Shown here piece by piece: positions 25,756-33,616 of a stretch of DNA of 64,000 nucleotides (position 1 is its first letter; each line of letters begins with the position of its first letter). The translations under genes were made by a program, and so were the position numbers. Source of the stretch: SB11 sp943370295 (lineage in GTDB: Bacteria; Bacteroidota; Bacteroidia; UBA8524); the NCBI GenBank assembly GCA_943370295.1, contig CALRQL020000006.1, forward strand, positions 62,001-126,000. Reading direction: 5' to 3'. Under the pieces are notes generated by a model that was not told the origin of the DNA, did no database searches, and saw only the letters and a list, made by a program, of their open reading frames with translations.

Positions 25756-26601
25756 TTATGCAGTTTGTGAAGCCGGAGCATCAGCACCTATGGTAGTTTC
25801 TTCCCAAGCATCGTAATCCTTCTTCAACGAGTCAAGCTTAGCAAGGGCACCCTTCAGCGCACCCACACCCAATAAAAGATGCAAAGGCGGGTTTTCAACC
25901 TCTGTTACCTTGATAATGGCTTGTGCTGCGCGAACAGGGTCACCGGGTTGGTTGCCACTGTAACCCCTGATGGTGTTTTTGTTTACCTCTGCCGTTTGTG
26001 CATAGTCATCAATCACAATCGCACTGTTCTTGGCTGAACGTCCGGCCCAATCAGTACGGAAGCCGCTCGGGGCAATTACCGTTACTTTAATACCCAACGG
26101 TGCAGTTTCTTTTGCCAATGCCTCTGATAAGCCGTCAACCGCAAACTTAGTAGCGTTGTAGTGACCTAACGCTGGAAATCCAACCAAACCGCCAATAGAG
26201 GCTATATTAATAATATGACCGCTACGTTGGCTGCGCATAATAGGCAACACTTCTTTAGTCATATTCACCAAACCGAAGTAGTTAATCTCAAACATACGAC
26301 GTACTTCATCGTCCTCGCTTTCTTCTACAGCCCCAAAGTAACCTATGCCGGCATTATTCACCAACACATCCACACGCCCGAATTTTTGTTTCACTTGCTC
26401 CACCGCCGATTTAATTTCATCAGGCTTGGTTACATCCAACTTCACCGCCAAAGCAGTTTCAGGGTAACCTTCTACAATGTCCTTCACATCATCTGTGTTG
26501 CGTGAAGCAACACCCACTCTATAGCCTTGCTTCAAGGTAAGTTTTGCCAACTCGCGGCCGAAGCCCGTTGAGCATCCTGTTATTATCCAAACTTGGTTCA
26601 T
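25756..26601 (-). CDS. Short-chain dehydrogenase/reductase
   Basis: A 281-residue classical SDR: cofactor loop TGCSTGFGRELA (TGxxxGxG), NNAG in VLVNNAGIGYFG, and catalytic Ser-Tyr-Lys in NIASIGGLVGFPALGHYNAT and the following Lys. R at position 34 after the first beta-alpha unit (VASRNTDD) favours NADP(H). Single gene with its own terminator, upstream of nothing obvious. Substrate cannot be told; many close homologues are annotated only as oxidoreductases. Confidence 0.88.
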   Translation of the reverse strand: MNQVWIITGCSTGFGRELAKLTLKQGYRVGVASRNTDDVKDIVEGYPETALAVKLDVTKPDEIKSAVEQVKQKFGRVDVLVNNAGIGYFGAVEESEDDEVRRMFEINYFGLVNMTKEVLPIMRSQRSGHIINIASIGGLVGFPALGHYNATKFAVDGLSEALAKETAPLGIKVTVIAPSGFRTDWAGRSAKNSAIVIDDYAQTAEVNKNTIRGYSGNQPGDPVRAAQAIIKVTEVENPPLHLLLGVGALKGALAKLDSLKKDYDAWEETTIGADAPASQTA

Positions 26602-26658
26602 CGCTATTTTTATTTATTGTTTAAACAACGGTTATACTGCAACGGTTTTGCCAAAAAC

Positions 26659-26688
26659 AAAAAAGCAGACACAAGGCCTGCTTTTTTA
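26659..26688 (-). terminator. Terminator of the E2 gene
   Basis: AAAAAAGCAG pairs with CTGCTTTTTT around nine bases. On the minus strand it lies 22 bases after the E2 stop codon, and it has the same stem bases as the SDR terminator. Confidence 0.82.
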
Positions 26689-26710
26689 CTGTTATATTTT
26701 TGTTAAACGC

Positions 26711-28051
26711 TTACATTTCGCGGTTCACATCCCATTGCTCAAGGTAATCAGCAACGCGGCGAACAAACATACCGCCCAAAGCACCATCAACTACGCGATG
26801 GTCATAACTATGGCTTAGGTACATCATGTGACGGATGGCAATTACATCGCCATACTCAGTTTCTACCACCGCTGGTTTTTTGCGGATAGCACCCGCTGCC
26901 ATAATGGCAACTTGAGGCTGGTTGATAATGGGTGTACCCATCACGTTACCAAAAGTACCAACGTTGGTCAAAGTATAAGTACCGCCTTGTATTTCGTCAG
27001 GAGTAAGTTTATTGTTACGGGCACGGTTAGCAAGGTCATTCACATCCTTCACCAATCCCAATAGGTTTTTAGTGTCAGCGTTTTTAATTACCGGTACTAT
27101 CAAATTACCGCTGGGTAGTGCGGCTGCCATACCAATATTAATAGCCTTACGGCGAATAAGATTAGTACCGTCAACCGATATATTTATCATCGGGAAATCC
27201 TTGATGGCTTTCGCAATGGCTTCAATCAGCATTGGAGTGAAAGTCAGCTTCTCGCCGTCACGTTTTTGGAAAACATCCTTCATTTTTTCTCTCCAACGCA
27301 CCATATTGGTCACATCAGCTTCAACAAATGAGGTAACGTGTGGAGAAGTATGCTTGCTCATTACCATGTGGTCGGCAATCAGCTTACGCATACGGTCCAT
27401 TTCTATAATTTCATCGCCTGCGTTTAAGCTTACCGCGGGAGCAGTAATTTTAGGCTGGCTAACTTGGGCGGCAGGTTTTTCAACCACTTTCACATCTGGT
27501 TGAGTAGCAGGAGTTACTACAGGAGCAACACCATTTTGACGTTGTTGAACGTATGCTAAAATATCTTTCTTAGTTACACGGCCTTCACTACCAGTACCGG
27601 GTAAACCTTCAAGCTCAGTCATGCTGATGTTTTCGCTACGGGCGATATTTAACACCAAAGGTGAGTAAAAACGGGCGCCCCCAGCTACTGGAGCAATCGT
27701 TTCGCGAACTTGGGTAATAGTATTTTGAACGGAAGCAACAGGTGTTGGTGCAGTTTCAGCTGGTTTTTCAGCAGGTTGGCTTGCAGGGGCAGCAGGTTGT
27801 GCACCCGCGCCTTCAAGACCGATAATAGCAATGGGCTTGCCCACTTCTACTACATCGTTTACATTGTACAACTTTTTAAGCAACACACCGCCTTTGGGAG
27901 ATGGTACTTCGCTGTCCACTTTATCAGTAGCTATTTCAAGTACGCTTTCGTCGGCTTCAATTTTATCACCTTCGTTCTTTAGCCAGTTAATAATGGTGGC
28001 TTCAGCAATACTCTCGCCCATTTTAGGCATTATCAGTTCAAATTCAGTCAT
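26711..28051 (-). CDS. 2-oxoacid dehydrogenase dihydrolipoamide acyltransferase (E2)
   Basis: A 446-residue E2 component. The ATG at 28051 (MTEFELIMPKMGES) is preferred over one six codons upstream. The N-terminal lipoyl domain carries the modified Lys in EIATDKVDSEV; an Ala/Pro/Gln-rich linker follows; the E3-binding domain is at about residues 130-165 (FYSPLVLNIARSENISM); the catalytic domain ends with the acetyltransferase motif YDHRVVDGALGGMF. It moves acyl groups from E1 to CoA, probably in a branched-chain or pyruvate dehydrogenase complex. E1 and E3 genes are not adjacent, so the exact complex is not fixed. Confidence 0.88.
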   Translation of the reverse strand: MTEFELIMPKMGESIAEATIINWLKNEGDKIEADESVLEIATDKVDSEVPSPKGGVLLKKLYNVNDVVEVGKPIAIIGLEGAGAQPAAPASQPAEKPAETAPTPVASVQNTITQVRETIAPVAGGARFYSPLVLNIARSENISMTELEGLPGTGSEGRVTKKDILAYVQQRQNGVAPVVTPATQPDVKVVEKPAAQVSQPKITAPAVSLNAGDEIIEMDRMRKLIADHMVMSKHTSPHVTSFVEADVTNMVRWREKMKDVFQKRDGEKLTFTPMLIEAIAKAIKDFPMINISVDGTNLIRRKAINIGMAAALPSGNLIVPVIKNADTKNLLGLVKDVNDLANRARNNKLTPDEIQGGTYTLTNVGTFGNVMGTPIINQPQVAIMAAGAIRKKPAVVETEYGDVIAIRHMMYLSHSYDHRVVDGALGGMFVRRVADYLEQWDVNREM

Positions 28052-28388
28052 AGTAAATTCTATACCCAATTACGCCGCAAAGAAACACAATCTTTACGAT
28101 TGCCACAACTAACATTTTATCAATCACTGCCCCTTAATCGGCATTGCTTACTTTATAAGGCCTTGATAAAAACACTTTATTTTTTTTGAAAAAACATGCT
28201 TTCGGATTACACTTTAAATTATAGATATATAATTTAAATATTTTACGCAGCAGCCGCAGCTCAAATAAACAAAACCGCCATTAACATAAAAACAGCCCCT
28301 TCCTGCTAACCCTTTTCCACAACAAACTGTGGATTGTTGTATATTGCATACAGCTATTTAGGAATATTTTTTCATCAAAACCTACCTA
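28052..28388. other. Intergenic region between E2 and lipoprotein gene
   Basis: No gene seen. It holds an AT-rich inverted repeat at 28213-28238 (TTTAAATTATA, GATA, TATAATTTAAA), an 11-base perfect stem that could be an operator for either divergent gene. No clear promoter boxes are visible. Confidence 0.5.
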
Positions 28389-29555
28389 ATGAAACCACTA
28401 AGGTGTATTGTATATATTGTCGGAGCCTTGTTATTTATAACAGGTTGCTCATCAAAAGTCAGTACATTGGTTTATGATGGTAAGCAACCACTTAAAAAAG
28501 GCGATTTACTATATCACCTTCCAAAAACTGTGTTGATGGTGCAAGTAACCTACACCAAAACCGAAAAGATATTTACTGAACACGGCATTGAACGCAAAAT
28601 TCCTCCCTCATACACAATTAACAAACCTGTAATTGTAACAACAACCCAGGTTAACGACCCTGAGAACCTTTACGTGCTTCGTGCCAGTAACGGAGGAAAT
28701 GTGTTTGATATTAAAGATGTTCACTTGGCCTTAAATGAGCGGGGTTTGCTCACCAATTTGCAAACCGAACAACCGGTACCGGCTACTCCCGTAAACAACC
28801 AAAATAAAGTGGCATACACTGCTGTATACCGCAGCAGCACGCAGGCTGCCCCGGCTACTGATCTTGATAAAGAAGATTTAAAAAAGAAACTTTCTGCAGC
28901 CTACAAACACCTAATTAATGCAATTGATAAAGGCAATGAGCAGTTAATAAAGAAGTATAAACGCCAAATTGAATTGTACAACGAGGTAATTGAGACGTAT
29001 AATAGTCATAATAAAATATCAGTTTCAGAACTGGACATGACTTATACGTATTATGTCGACCCTGATAAAATGGAGTGGGCCAACAATAATCTGGAATTTA
29101 CAATCAAAGCTAACGATAACAGCGATTTTCCGGATTTAACAATCGTATTAAGTGATGTAGCAAGATTGAATAACAACACTGCCAACGTACTAATACAAAA
29201 CGATAATGGCAATTTTAACCCAATCGACGGGGTGTTGTATTACCTGCCTGCATCAGTGCGTACTATGGTGTATGTAAGCAACGAAGACGGAAACAACCAC
29301 ATTGCCTTCGATAGTTTTATGAACTATCCCCAATTTGGCAATATGGGAGTAGTTCCCATTGAAACAGGTGGGTTTGCAAGACGCAAAACACAATTGCAAT
29401 TTAGTCCTGAAACCGGTACACTAATAAGCTATAGCACCGGAGGCAAAAACATAACTCCACAGCAACCCTTAGGTCCCATTTTTGTACCCCAACCCAACCA
29501 ACCCTTGCAAACCAACCAACCTGCCTCCATTGTTCCTGTGCAGGCCGAAAAATAG
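28389..29555 (+). CDS. Lipoprotein, DUF4831-like
   Basis: A 388-residue lipoprotein with signal peptide and lipobox (LFITGC, then SSK). The mature N-terminus has KGDLLYHLPKTVLMVQVTYT, the pattern of the DUF4831 family of Bacteroidota envelope proteins, which pair a strand-rich N-terminal domain with a second beta domain. A Lys-rich helix occurs at about residues 155-210. The end is rich in Pro and Gln. Family call is from pattern only. Followed by a strong terminator. Confidence 0.6.
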   Translation: MKPLRCIVYIVGALLFITGCSSKVSTLVYDGKQPLKKGDLLYHLPKTVLMVQVTYTKTEKIFTEHGIERKIPPSYTINKPVIVTTTQVNDPENLYVLRASNGGNVFDIKDVHLALNERGLLTNLQTEQPVPATPVNNQNKVAYTAVYRSSTQAAPATDLDKEDLKKKLSAAYKHLINAIDKGNEQLIKKYKRQIELYNEVIETYNSHNKISVSELDMTYTYYVDPDKMEWANNNLEFTIKANDNSDFPDLTIVLSDVARLNNNTANVLIQNDNGNFNPIDGVLYYLPASVRTMVYVSNEDGNNHIAFDSFMNYPQFGNMGVVPIETGGFARRKTQLQFSPETGTLISYSTGGKNITPQQPLGPIFVPQPNQPLQTNQPASIVPVQAEK

Positions 29556-29585
29556 ACTTTTGCTCAACTTTCGATACACTTTTGG

Positions 29586-29620
29586 AACCCGGCCCGCTTA
29601 CGCGGGTTGGGTTTTTTGTT
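29586..29620 (+). terminator. Terminator of the DUF4831-like gene
   Basis: AACCC GG CCCGC pairs with GCGGG TT GGGTT, followed by TTTTTGTTT. Classic intrinsic terminator just after the stop codon at 29555. Confidence 0.8.
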
Positions 29621-29625
29621 TAGCT

Positions 29626-29687
29626 GTTGCACAAATGAAGCAAAAAAGTCATTTGTTGCACAAATATGACAACAAATGCTATTTTTG
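29626..29687 (+). promoter_or_regulatory. Promoter and repeated operator-like sites of the SatD gene
   Basis: TTTG (29652-29655) and TATTTTTG (29680-29687) form a Bacteroidota promoter with a spacer of 24. GTTGCACAAAT occurs twice (29626-29636 and 29655-29665), 29 bases apart; the second copy overlaps the -33 box and is itself nearly symmetric (ATTTG, TTGCA, CAAAT). It looks like a binding site for a regulator. Confidence 0.55.
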
Positions 29688-29702
29688 CATAAAAGAGTTA
29701 AA

Positions 29703-30332
29703 ATGATTGGGTTTGTATTAATGGGTGACATAGTTGAAAGTGGCAAAAAAGATAGCATTCAACTGATGACAGATTTTAAACGTCTCCTGAATACAGTGAA
29801 AAAAAAGGATGATAAACGTTTTTTGTCTCCTATCACAATCACTTTAGGGGACGAATTTCAATCAATTGTTAAGTCACTAGCGGATTCATTGAATATCATT
29901 ATTGAAATTGAAGAAGAGCGAATAAGACAAAAATGCAACTTCAAGTTGAGATTTGTTATCAATGAAGGCAAAATTGATACAAAAATAAATTCAAAAATTG
30001 CATACGAAATGTTAGGAACAGGATTAACGTTTGCAAGAGAGTTATTAGACGAAGTGAAACTTTTTAAAGAAAAACGAGTTTTAATAAATTTATATAACGG
30101 TGAGTTAGCCTCACTATTAACAGATCAATTTTTTCTCTTAACATCAATTACAGATCAGTGGAAGTATAAAGACTATCATATAATTGAGGCATTTATCAAT
30201 TTGAAGGATTATTACTTAGTCGCTAAAGCAACTGGGAAGGACAGATCATTAATGTGGCGAAGAGAAAAAACTCTTCAAATTGCCCAGTATTTTGCAGTAA
30301 AAAACTCCATACAACAAATTCCTAAAATCTAA
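29703..30332 (+). CDS. SatD family protein
   Basis: A 209-residue protein with the typical SatD start (MIGFVLMGDIVESGK) and a GDEFQSIVKSLADSL motif shared with nucleotidyl-cyclase-like folds. The C-terminal part has an HTH-like segment (WRREKTLQIAQYF). The ATG at 29703 follows a promoter and is preferred over one at 29676. SatD proteins form a widespread family of unknown function in which a small membrane protein often follows, as here. AT content is higher than in neighbouring housekeeping genes. Confidence 0.75.
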   Translation: MIGFVLMGDIVESGKKDSIQLMTDFKRLLNTVKKKDDKRFLSPITITLGDEFQSIVKSLADSLNIIIEIEEERIRQKCNFKLRFVINEGKIDTKINSKIAYEMLGTGLTFARELLDEVKLFKEKRVLINLYNGELASLLTDQFFLLTSITDQWKYKDYHIIEAFINLKDYYLVAKATGKDRSLMWRREKTLQIAQYFAVKNSIQQIPKI

Positions 30333-30336
30333 TCAA

Positions 30337-30717
30337 ATGAGAAGCCCTTTTCTATTTATAGAAGTATTTATACTAGGTGAGATATTGGCATTTATGATTT
30401 TTAAATTTATAAGAAAAAAATTCAATGTAGAGGGAAGTAAGCAAGAAAATATAACGAACGACAACCAAAAGGAAATCAAAAAACTCAGATTTAGGATGAT
30501 TTTAATTGGAATACTTGAAAGGCTGACTCTGTTCCTTGGTGCTGTATGTCAGATACCAACAATCTATGTAATGTTTGGTGCATTAAAGGTTGCAACAAGA
30601 ATACAGCCCACTGGAGATTCAGCAATAAAAACCAATGACTATTTCTTAGTTGGTAATTTTGTTTCAGCAATTTTAACACTGCTTTATTATATTGCCTATA
30701 CACACGTGGGTAGTTGA
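30337..30717 (+). CDS. Small membrane protein downstream of SatD
   Basis: A 126-residue protein with three hydrophobic segments (LFIEVFILGEILAFMIF, LTLFLGAVCQIPTIYVMFGA, LVGNFVSAILTLLYYIAY) and a Lys/Asn-rich loop. It starts 4 bases after the SatD stop, so it is probably in the same operon. No family recognised. It may work with SatD at the membrane. Confidence 0.65.
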   Translation: MRSPFLFIEVFILGEILAFMIFKFIRKKFNVEGSKQENITNDNQKEIKKLRFRMILIGILERLTLFLGAVCQIPTIYVMFGALKVATRIQPTGDSAIKTNDYFLVGNFVSAILTLLYYIAYTHVGS

Positions 30718-30754
30718 TAAACTAAATCTATTACATTACCCAATAAGCAACTCA

Positions 30755-32017
30755 TTACCTCATAATCGTTTGAGCCCTGTCAGGTCCAACCGAGATGATG
30801 CCAATAGGCTTCTGTATTATCGTTTCAACGGCTTTTATGTAATCGCAGAAAGTTTGGGGTAGTTTATCGTAGTCAGTTATTTTAGTTAAGTCCTCTTGCC
30901 AGCCGGCATAAGCGGTGTAATGCGGGGTAACTTCCCCATCGTTATAGGTATGCGGCAGTTGCTTAGTAAGTTGTCCGTTCACAACATATTCAGTAGCCAC
31001 GTTCACCTCGGGCAAGCCGCTTAATACGTCTGCCTTCATCATTATCAATTCATCTACACCATTCAGCATGATGGCATAATTCAAAGCCACCAAATCCAAC
31101 CAGCCTGTACGACGGGGTCGGCCTGTAGTTGCTCCGTACTCGTGACCTTTATCGCGTAGCTCTTGCCCCAACGCATCATTCAATTCAGAAGGGAAAGGCC
31201 CGCTGCCCACACGGGTGCAGTAAGCTTTAAAAATACCATACACTTTGTTGATGTGCTTAGGCGCTATACCCAAACCTACACAAGCACCGCCACTAATAGT
31301 GTTGCTGCTGGTAACATAAGGGTAGGTACCAAAGTCAACATCCAGCATACTACCTTGTGCACCTTCGGCAAGTATTTTCTTGCCTTGGCTAATCAAGTCA
31401 TTAATGAAATATTCACTATCCACCTGTTTAAACTGAGTAAGGTATTCTACCGCCTCAAAAAACTCAGCTTCAAGCGCATCTAAATCACACGTGTAATTGT
31501 AAAAATTAATCACCGCCATGTGCTTCTTCTTCACTTGGTCGTAGCGGCCTTTAAAGTCGCTGCTTTGCATATCACCCACACGTAATCCGTAGCGTCCGTA
31601 CTTATCTTGGTAAGTGGGGCTGATACCGCGCAGTGTACTGCCTATTTTCTGGTCACCTTTAAAGCTTTCGCTGGCAGCATCCCACATACGGTGAGTGGGC
31701 AAAATCAAATGCGCTTTGCGCGATATATATAAGCTATCTTTAATGTTAGCACCGGCAGCTATTGTTTTCTCAATTTCTTTACGCAACAAAATAGGGTCGA
31801 TAACCACTCCGTTGCCGATAAGGTTGATACATCCCTCGTGGAACACGCCTGAAGGCAAAGTGTTCAACACGTGTTTCATTCCATTTATCTCCAGCGAGTG
31901 CCCAGCATTCGGCCCTCCCTGAAAGCGAGCTACTACATCGTAGCGCGGTGTCAAAAAATCAGCAATTTTTCCTTTTCCTTCATCGCCCCATTGCAGGCCC
32001 AATACTACATCTACCAT
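30755..32017 (-). CDS. purA: Adenylosuccinate synthase
   Basis: A 420-residue enzyme joining IMP and aspartate with GTP in AMP synthesis. The frame is open to 32092, but the ATG at 32017 (MVDVVLGLQWGDEGKGK) is the family start; the GDEGKGK P-loop follows directly. Other motifs: RFQGGPNAGHS with catalytic His, LIGNGVVIDP, LAEGAQGSMLDVDFGTYPYV, TTGRPRRTGWLDLVAL. It lies 19 bases after the fur-like gene and is probably transcribed with it. Confidence 0.95.
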   Translation of the reverse strand: MVDVVLGLQWGDEGKGKIADFLTPRYDVVARFQGGPNAGHSLEINGMKHVLNTLPSGVFHEGCINLIGNGVVIDPILLRKEIEKTIAAGANIKDSLYISRKAHLILPTHRMWDAASESFKGDQKIGSTLRGISPTYQDKYGRYGLRVGDMQSSDFKGRYDQVKKKHMAVINFYNYTCDLDALEAEFFEAVEYLTQFKQVDSEYFINDLISQGKKILAEGAQGSMLDVDFGTYPYVTSSNTISGGACVGLGIAPKHINKVYGIFKAYCTRVGSGPFPSELNDALGQELRDKGHEYGATTGRPRRTGWLDLVALNYAIMLNGVDELIMMKADVLSGLPEVNVATEYVVNGQLTKQLPHTYNDGEVTPHYTAYAGWQEDLTKITDYDKLPQTFCDYIKAVETIIQKPIGIISVGPDRAQTIMR

Positions 32018-32036
32018 CGTATGTAATCTATCTGTT

Positions 32037-32543
32037 TTAAGCGGTTTGTTCTTCGGGTTTAAATGTTTTGTTGCAAGCTGTGCAGGTGCCAACGTCGTCT
32101 AACTTGGGCGAACCAAACAAGTTTAGCGAGTGGCCGGTGATATCAAACTTTAGCAACTCTCCCATCATACTCTGTATTTGCTGTATACGGGGGTCGCAAA
32201 ATTCAATCACATTATTGCAGCGGTTACAAATCAGGTGGTCGTGCTGGCGGTAGCCAAAGCTACGCTCAAACTGAGCCATGTTTTTACCAAACTGGTGCTT
32301 GGTTACAAGGCCGCAATCCAGCAACAAATCAAGCGTGTTATACACCGTAGCCCTGCTAACGTGGTAGTTGCGGTTCTTCATTTGTATGTATAACGACTCA
32401 ACATCAAAATGCTCCTTTTTGCTGTATATCTCATCCAATATAGCATAGCGTTCGGGCGTTTTGCGCTGCTTCTTTTGCTCAAGGTAATCTGTAAATATTT
32501 TACGTACTTCCTCTGGGGCAGTTTGTCGGCTCATTGTACTCAC
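32037..32543 (-). CDS. Fur family metal- or peroxide-responsive repressor
   Basis: A 168-residue Fur family regulator: winged helix at about residues 15-85 (TPERYAILDEIYSKKEHFDV, HVSRATVYNTLDLLLDCGLV), the metal-binding HDHLICNRCNNVIEF with the CxxC, and a second CxxC (GTCTACNKTF) for structural zinc. Minus-strand TACCTTTG at 32557-32564 is a likely -7 box. Fur, Zur or PerR function cannot be told. Placing before purA suggests only shared transcription. Confidence 0.85.
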   Translation of the reverse strand: MSTMSRQTAPEEVRKIFTDYLEQKKQRKTPERYAILDEIYSKKEHFDVESLYIQMKNRNYHVSRATVYNTLDLLLDCGLVTKHQFGKNMAQFERSFGYRQHDHLICNRCNNVIEFCDPRIQQIQSMMGELLKFDITGHSLNLFGSPKLDDVGTCTACNKTFKPEEQTA

Positions 32544-32687
32544 CTAAAATAAAAGGCAAAGGTATCACTTTTAAAATTTATCGGTTTGAAGATTTGAGGA
32601 TTTGTGGATTAGTATTTATGAATCAATACCTTCATTTATGTTCAACCATTCTCTAAATACAAAACCCATAACTTCTTTGGCAAACAA

Positions 32688-32719
32688 TTTGATGTTTAAA
32701 CATTGATTTAGTATCTTTG
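32688..32719 (+). promoter_or_regulatory. Promoter of the dioxygenase gene
   Basis: TTTG (32688-32691), 20 bases, TATCTTTG (32712-32719): a near-perfect Bacteroidota promoter, 17 bases before the ATG at 32737. Confidence 0.7.
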
Positions 32720-32736
32720 AGTTAAATAATATCGGG

Positions 32737-33615
32737 ATGAAACGCTCGGACTTTATAAAAACAGTAGGACTTGTTATGGCAACCACCCCTTTGATGGGCC
32801 TGAAAGATTGGCACAAAATAACTGAGAATGCAGAACCCACCGCAAAAGCACCACTCTTGTTCATCGGGCATGGCAATCCAATGAATGCCTTGTATAACAA
32901 TGCTTTTACCCAAACCCTAACTAAACTGGGCCAAACGGTTGAAAAACCCAAAGCAATATTGGTGGTTTCTGCCCATTGGCTCACCAACGGAACATGGGTA
33001 GCTACTACTGCAAAGCCTGAAACTATCCACGATTTTGGCGGATTTCCTCAAGCCTTATTTGATGTGCAATATCCTGCACCCGGCTCACCTACGTTTGCTA
33101 CAGAAACACAAACGCTATTAAAAGATAAAACCACAGTTCAGGCCGATACAAGCTGGGGACTTGATCATGGTGCCTGGACAGTTTTAAAGCATATTTATCC
33201 CAATGCCGATGTACCCGTTTTTCAATTAAGTATTGATTACTCAAAGCCACCGCAATACCACTACGATTTAGCTAAATACTTGGCTAAACTAAGGGACAAA
33301 GGGGTAATGATTTTGGGCAGCGGCAACATTGTACACAATTTGGGCCGTATAGATTGGAACAACCCCAACACGGGCTATGACTGGACAATTGAGTTTGACG
33401 AGGCGGTAAAAAAACATATTAATGATGGTAACCACCAGCCTTTAATTGATTACATTAGCCTTACTAAAGGAGCTAATTTGGCTGTACCTACCAACGACCA
33501 TTATTTGCCCTTGCTATATACATTGGCCTTGCAGGATGCAAAAGAAAAGCCCTCGCACATATACGAGGGCAATGAAATGGGTAGCATTAGCATGCGCAGT
33601 GTATTGTTTAGCTAA
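32737..33615 (+). CDS. ygiD: Extradiol ring-cleavage dioxygenase, 4,5-DOPA dioxygenase type
   Basis: A 292-residue class III extradiol dioxygenase. An N-terminal Tat/Sec-like stretch (MKRSDFIKTVGLVMATTP) precedes the catalytic domain. Metal and active-site His are visible in PLLFIGHGNPM, LVVSAHWLT, SWGLDHGAWTVLKH and LGSGNIVHNLG. Usual length is about 260-270, so the N-terminal extension may be an export signal. Family members open catechol-type rings such as DOPA; the natural substrate is not known. Convergent with the tape-measure gene, stops 1 base apart. Confidence 0.85.
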   Translation: MKRSDFIKTVGLVMATTPLMGLKDWHKITENAEPTAKAPLLFIGHGNPMNALYNNAFTQTLTKLGQTVEKPKAILVVSAHWLTNGTWVATTAKPETIHDFGGFPQALFDVQYPAPGSPTFATETQTLLKDKTTVQADTSWGLDHGAWTVLKHIYPNADVPVFQLSIDYSKPPQYHYDLAKYLAKLRDKGVMILGSGNIVHNLGRIDWNNPNTGYDWTIEFDEAVKKHINDGNHQPLIDYISLTKGANLAVPTNDHYLPLLYTLALQDAKEKPSHIYEGNEMGSISMRSVLFS

Positions 33616-33616
33616 A

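Noticed and set aside
32616..32987. 123-residue minus-strand frame opposite the dioxygenase gene
   Set aside because: It mirrors the start and promoter of a well supported gene and has no family features.
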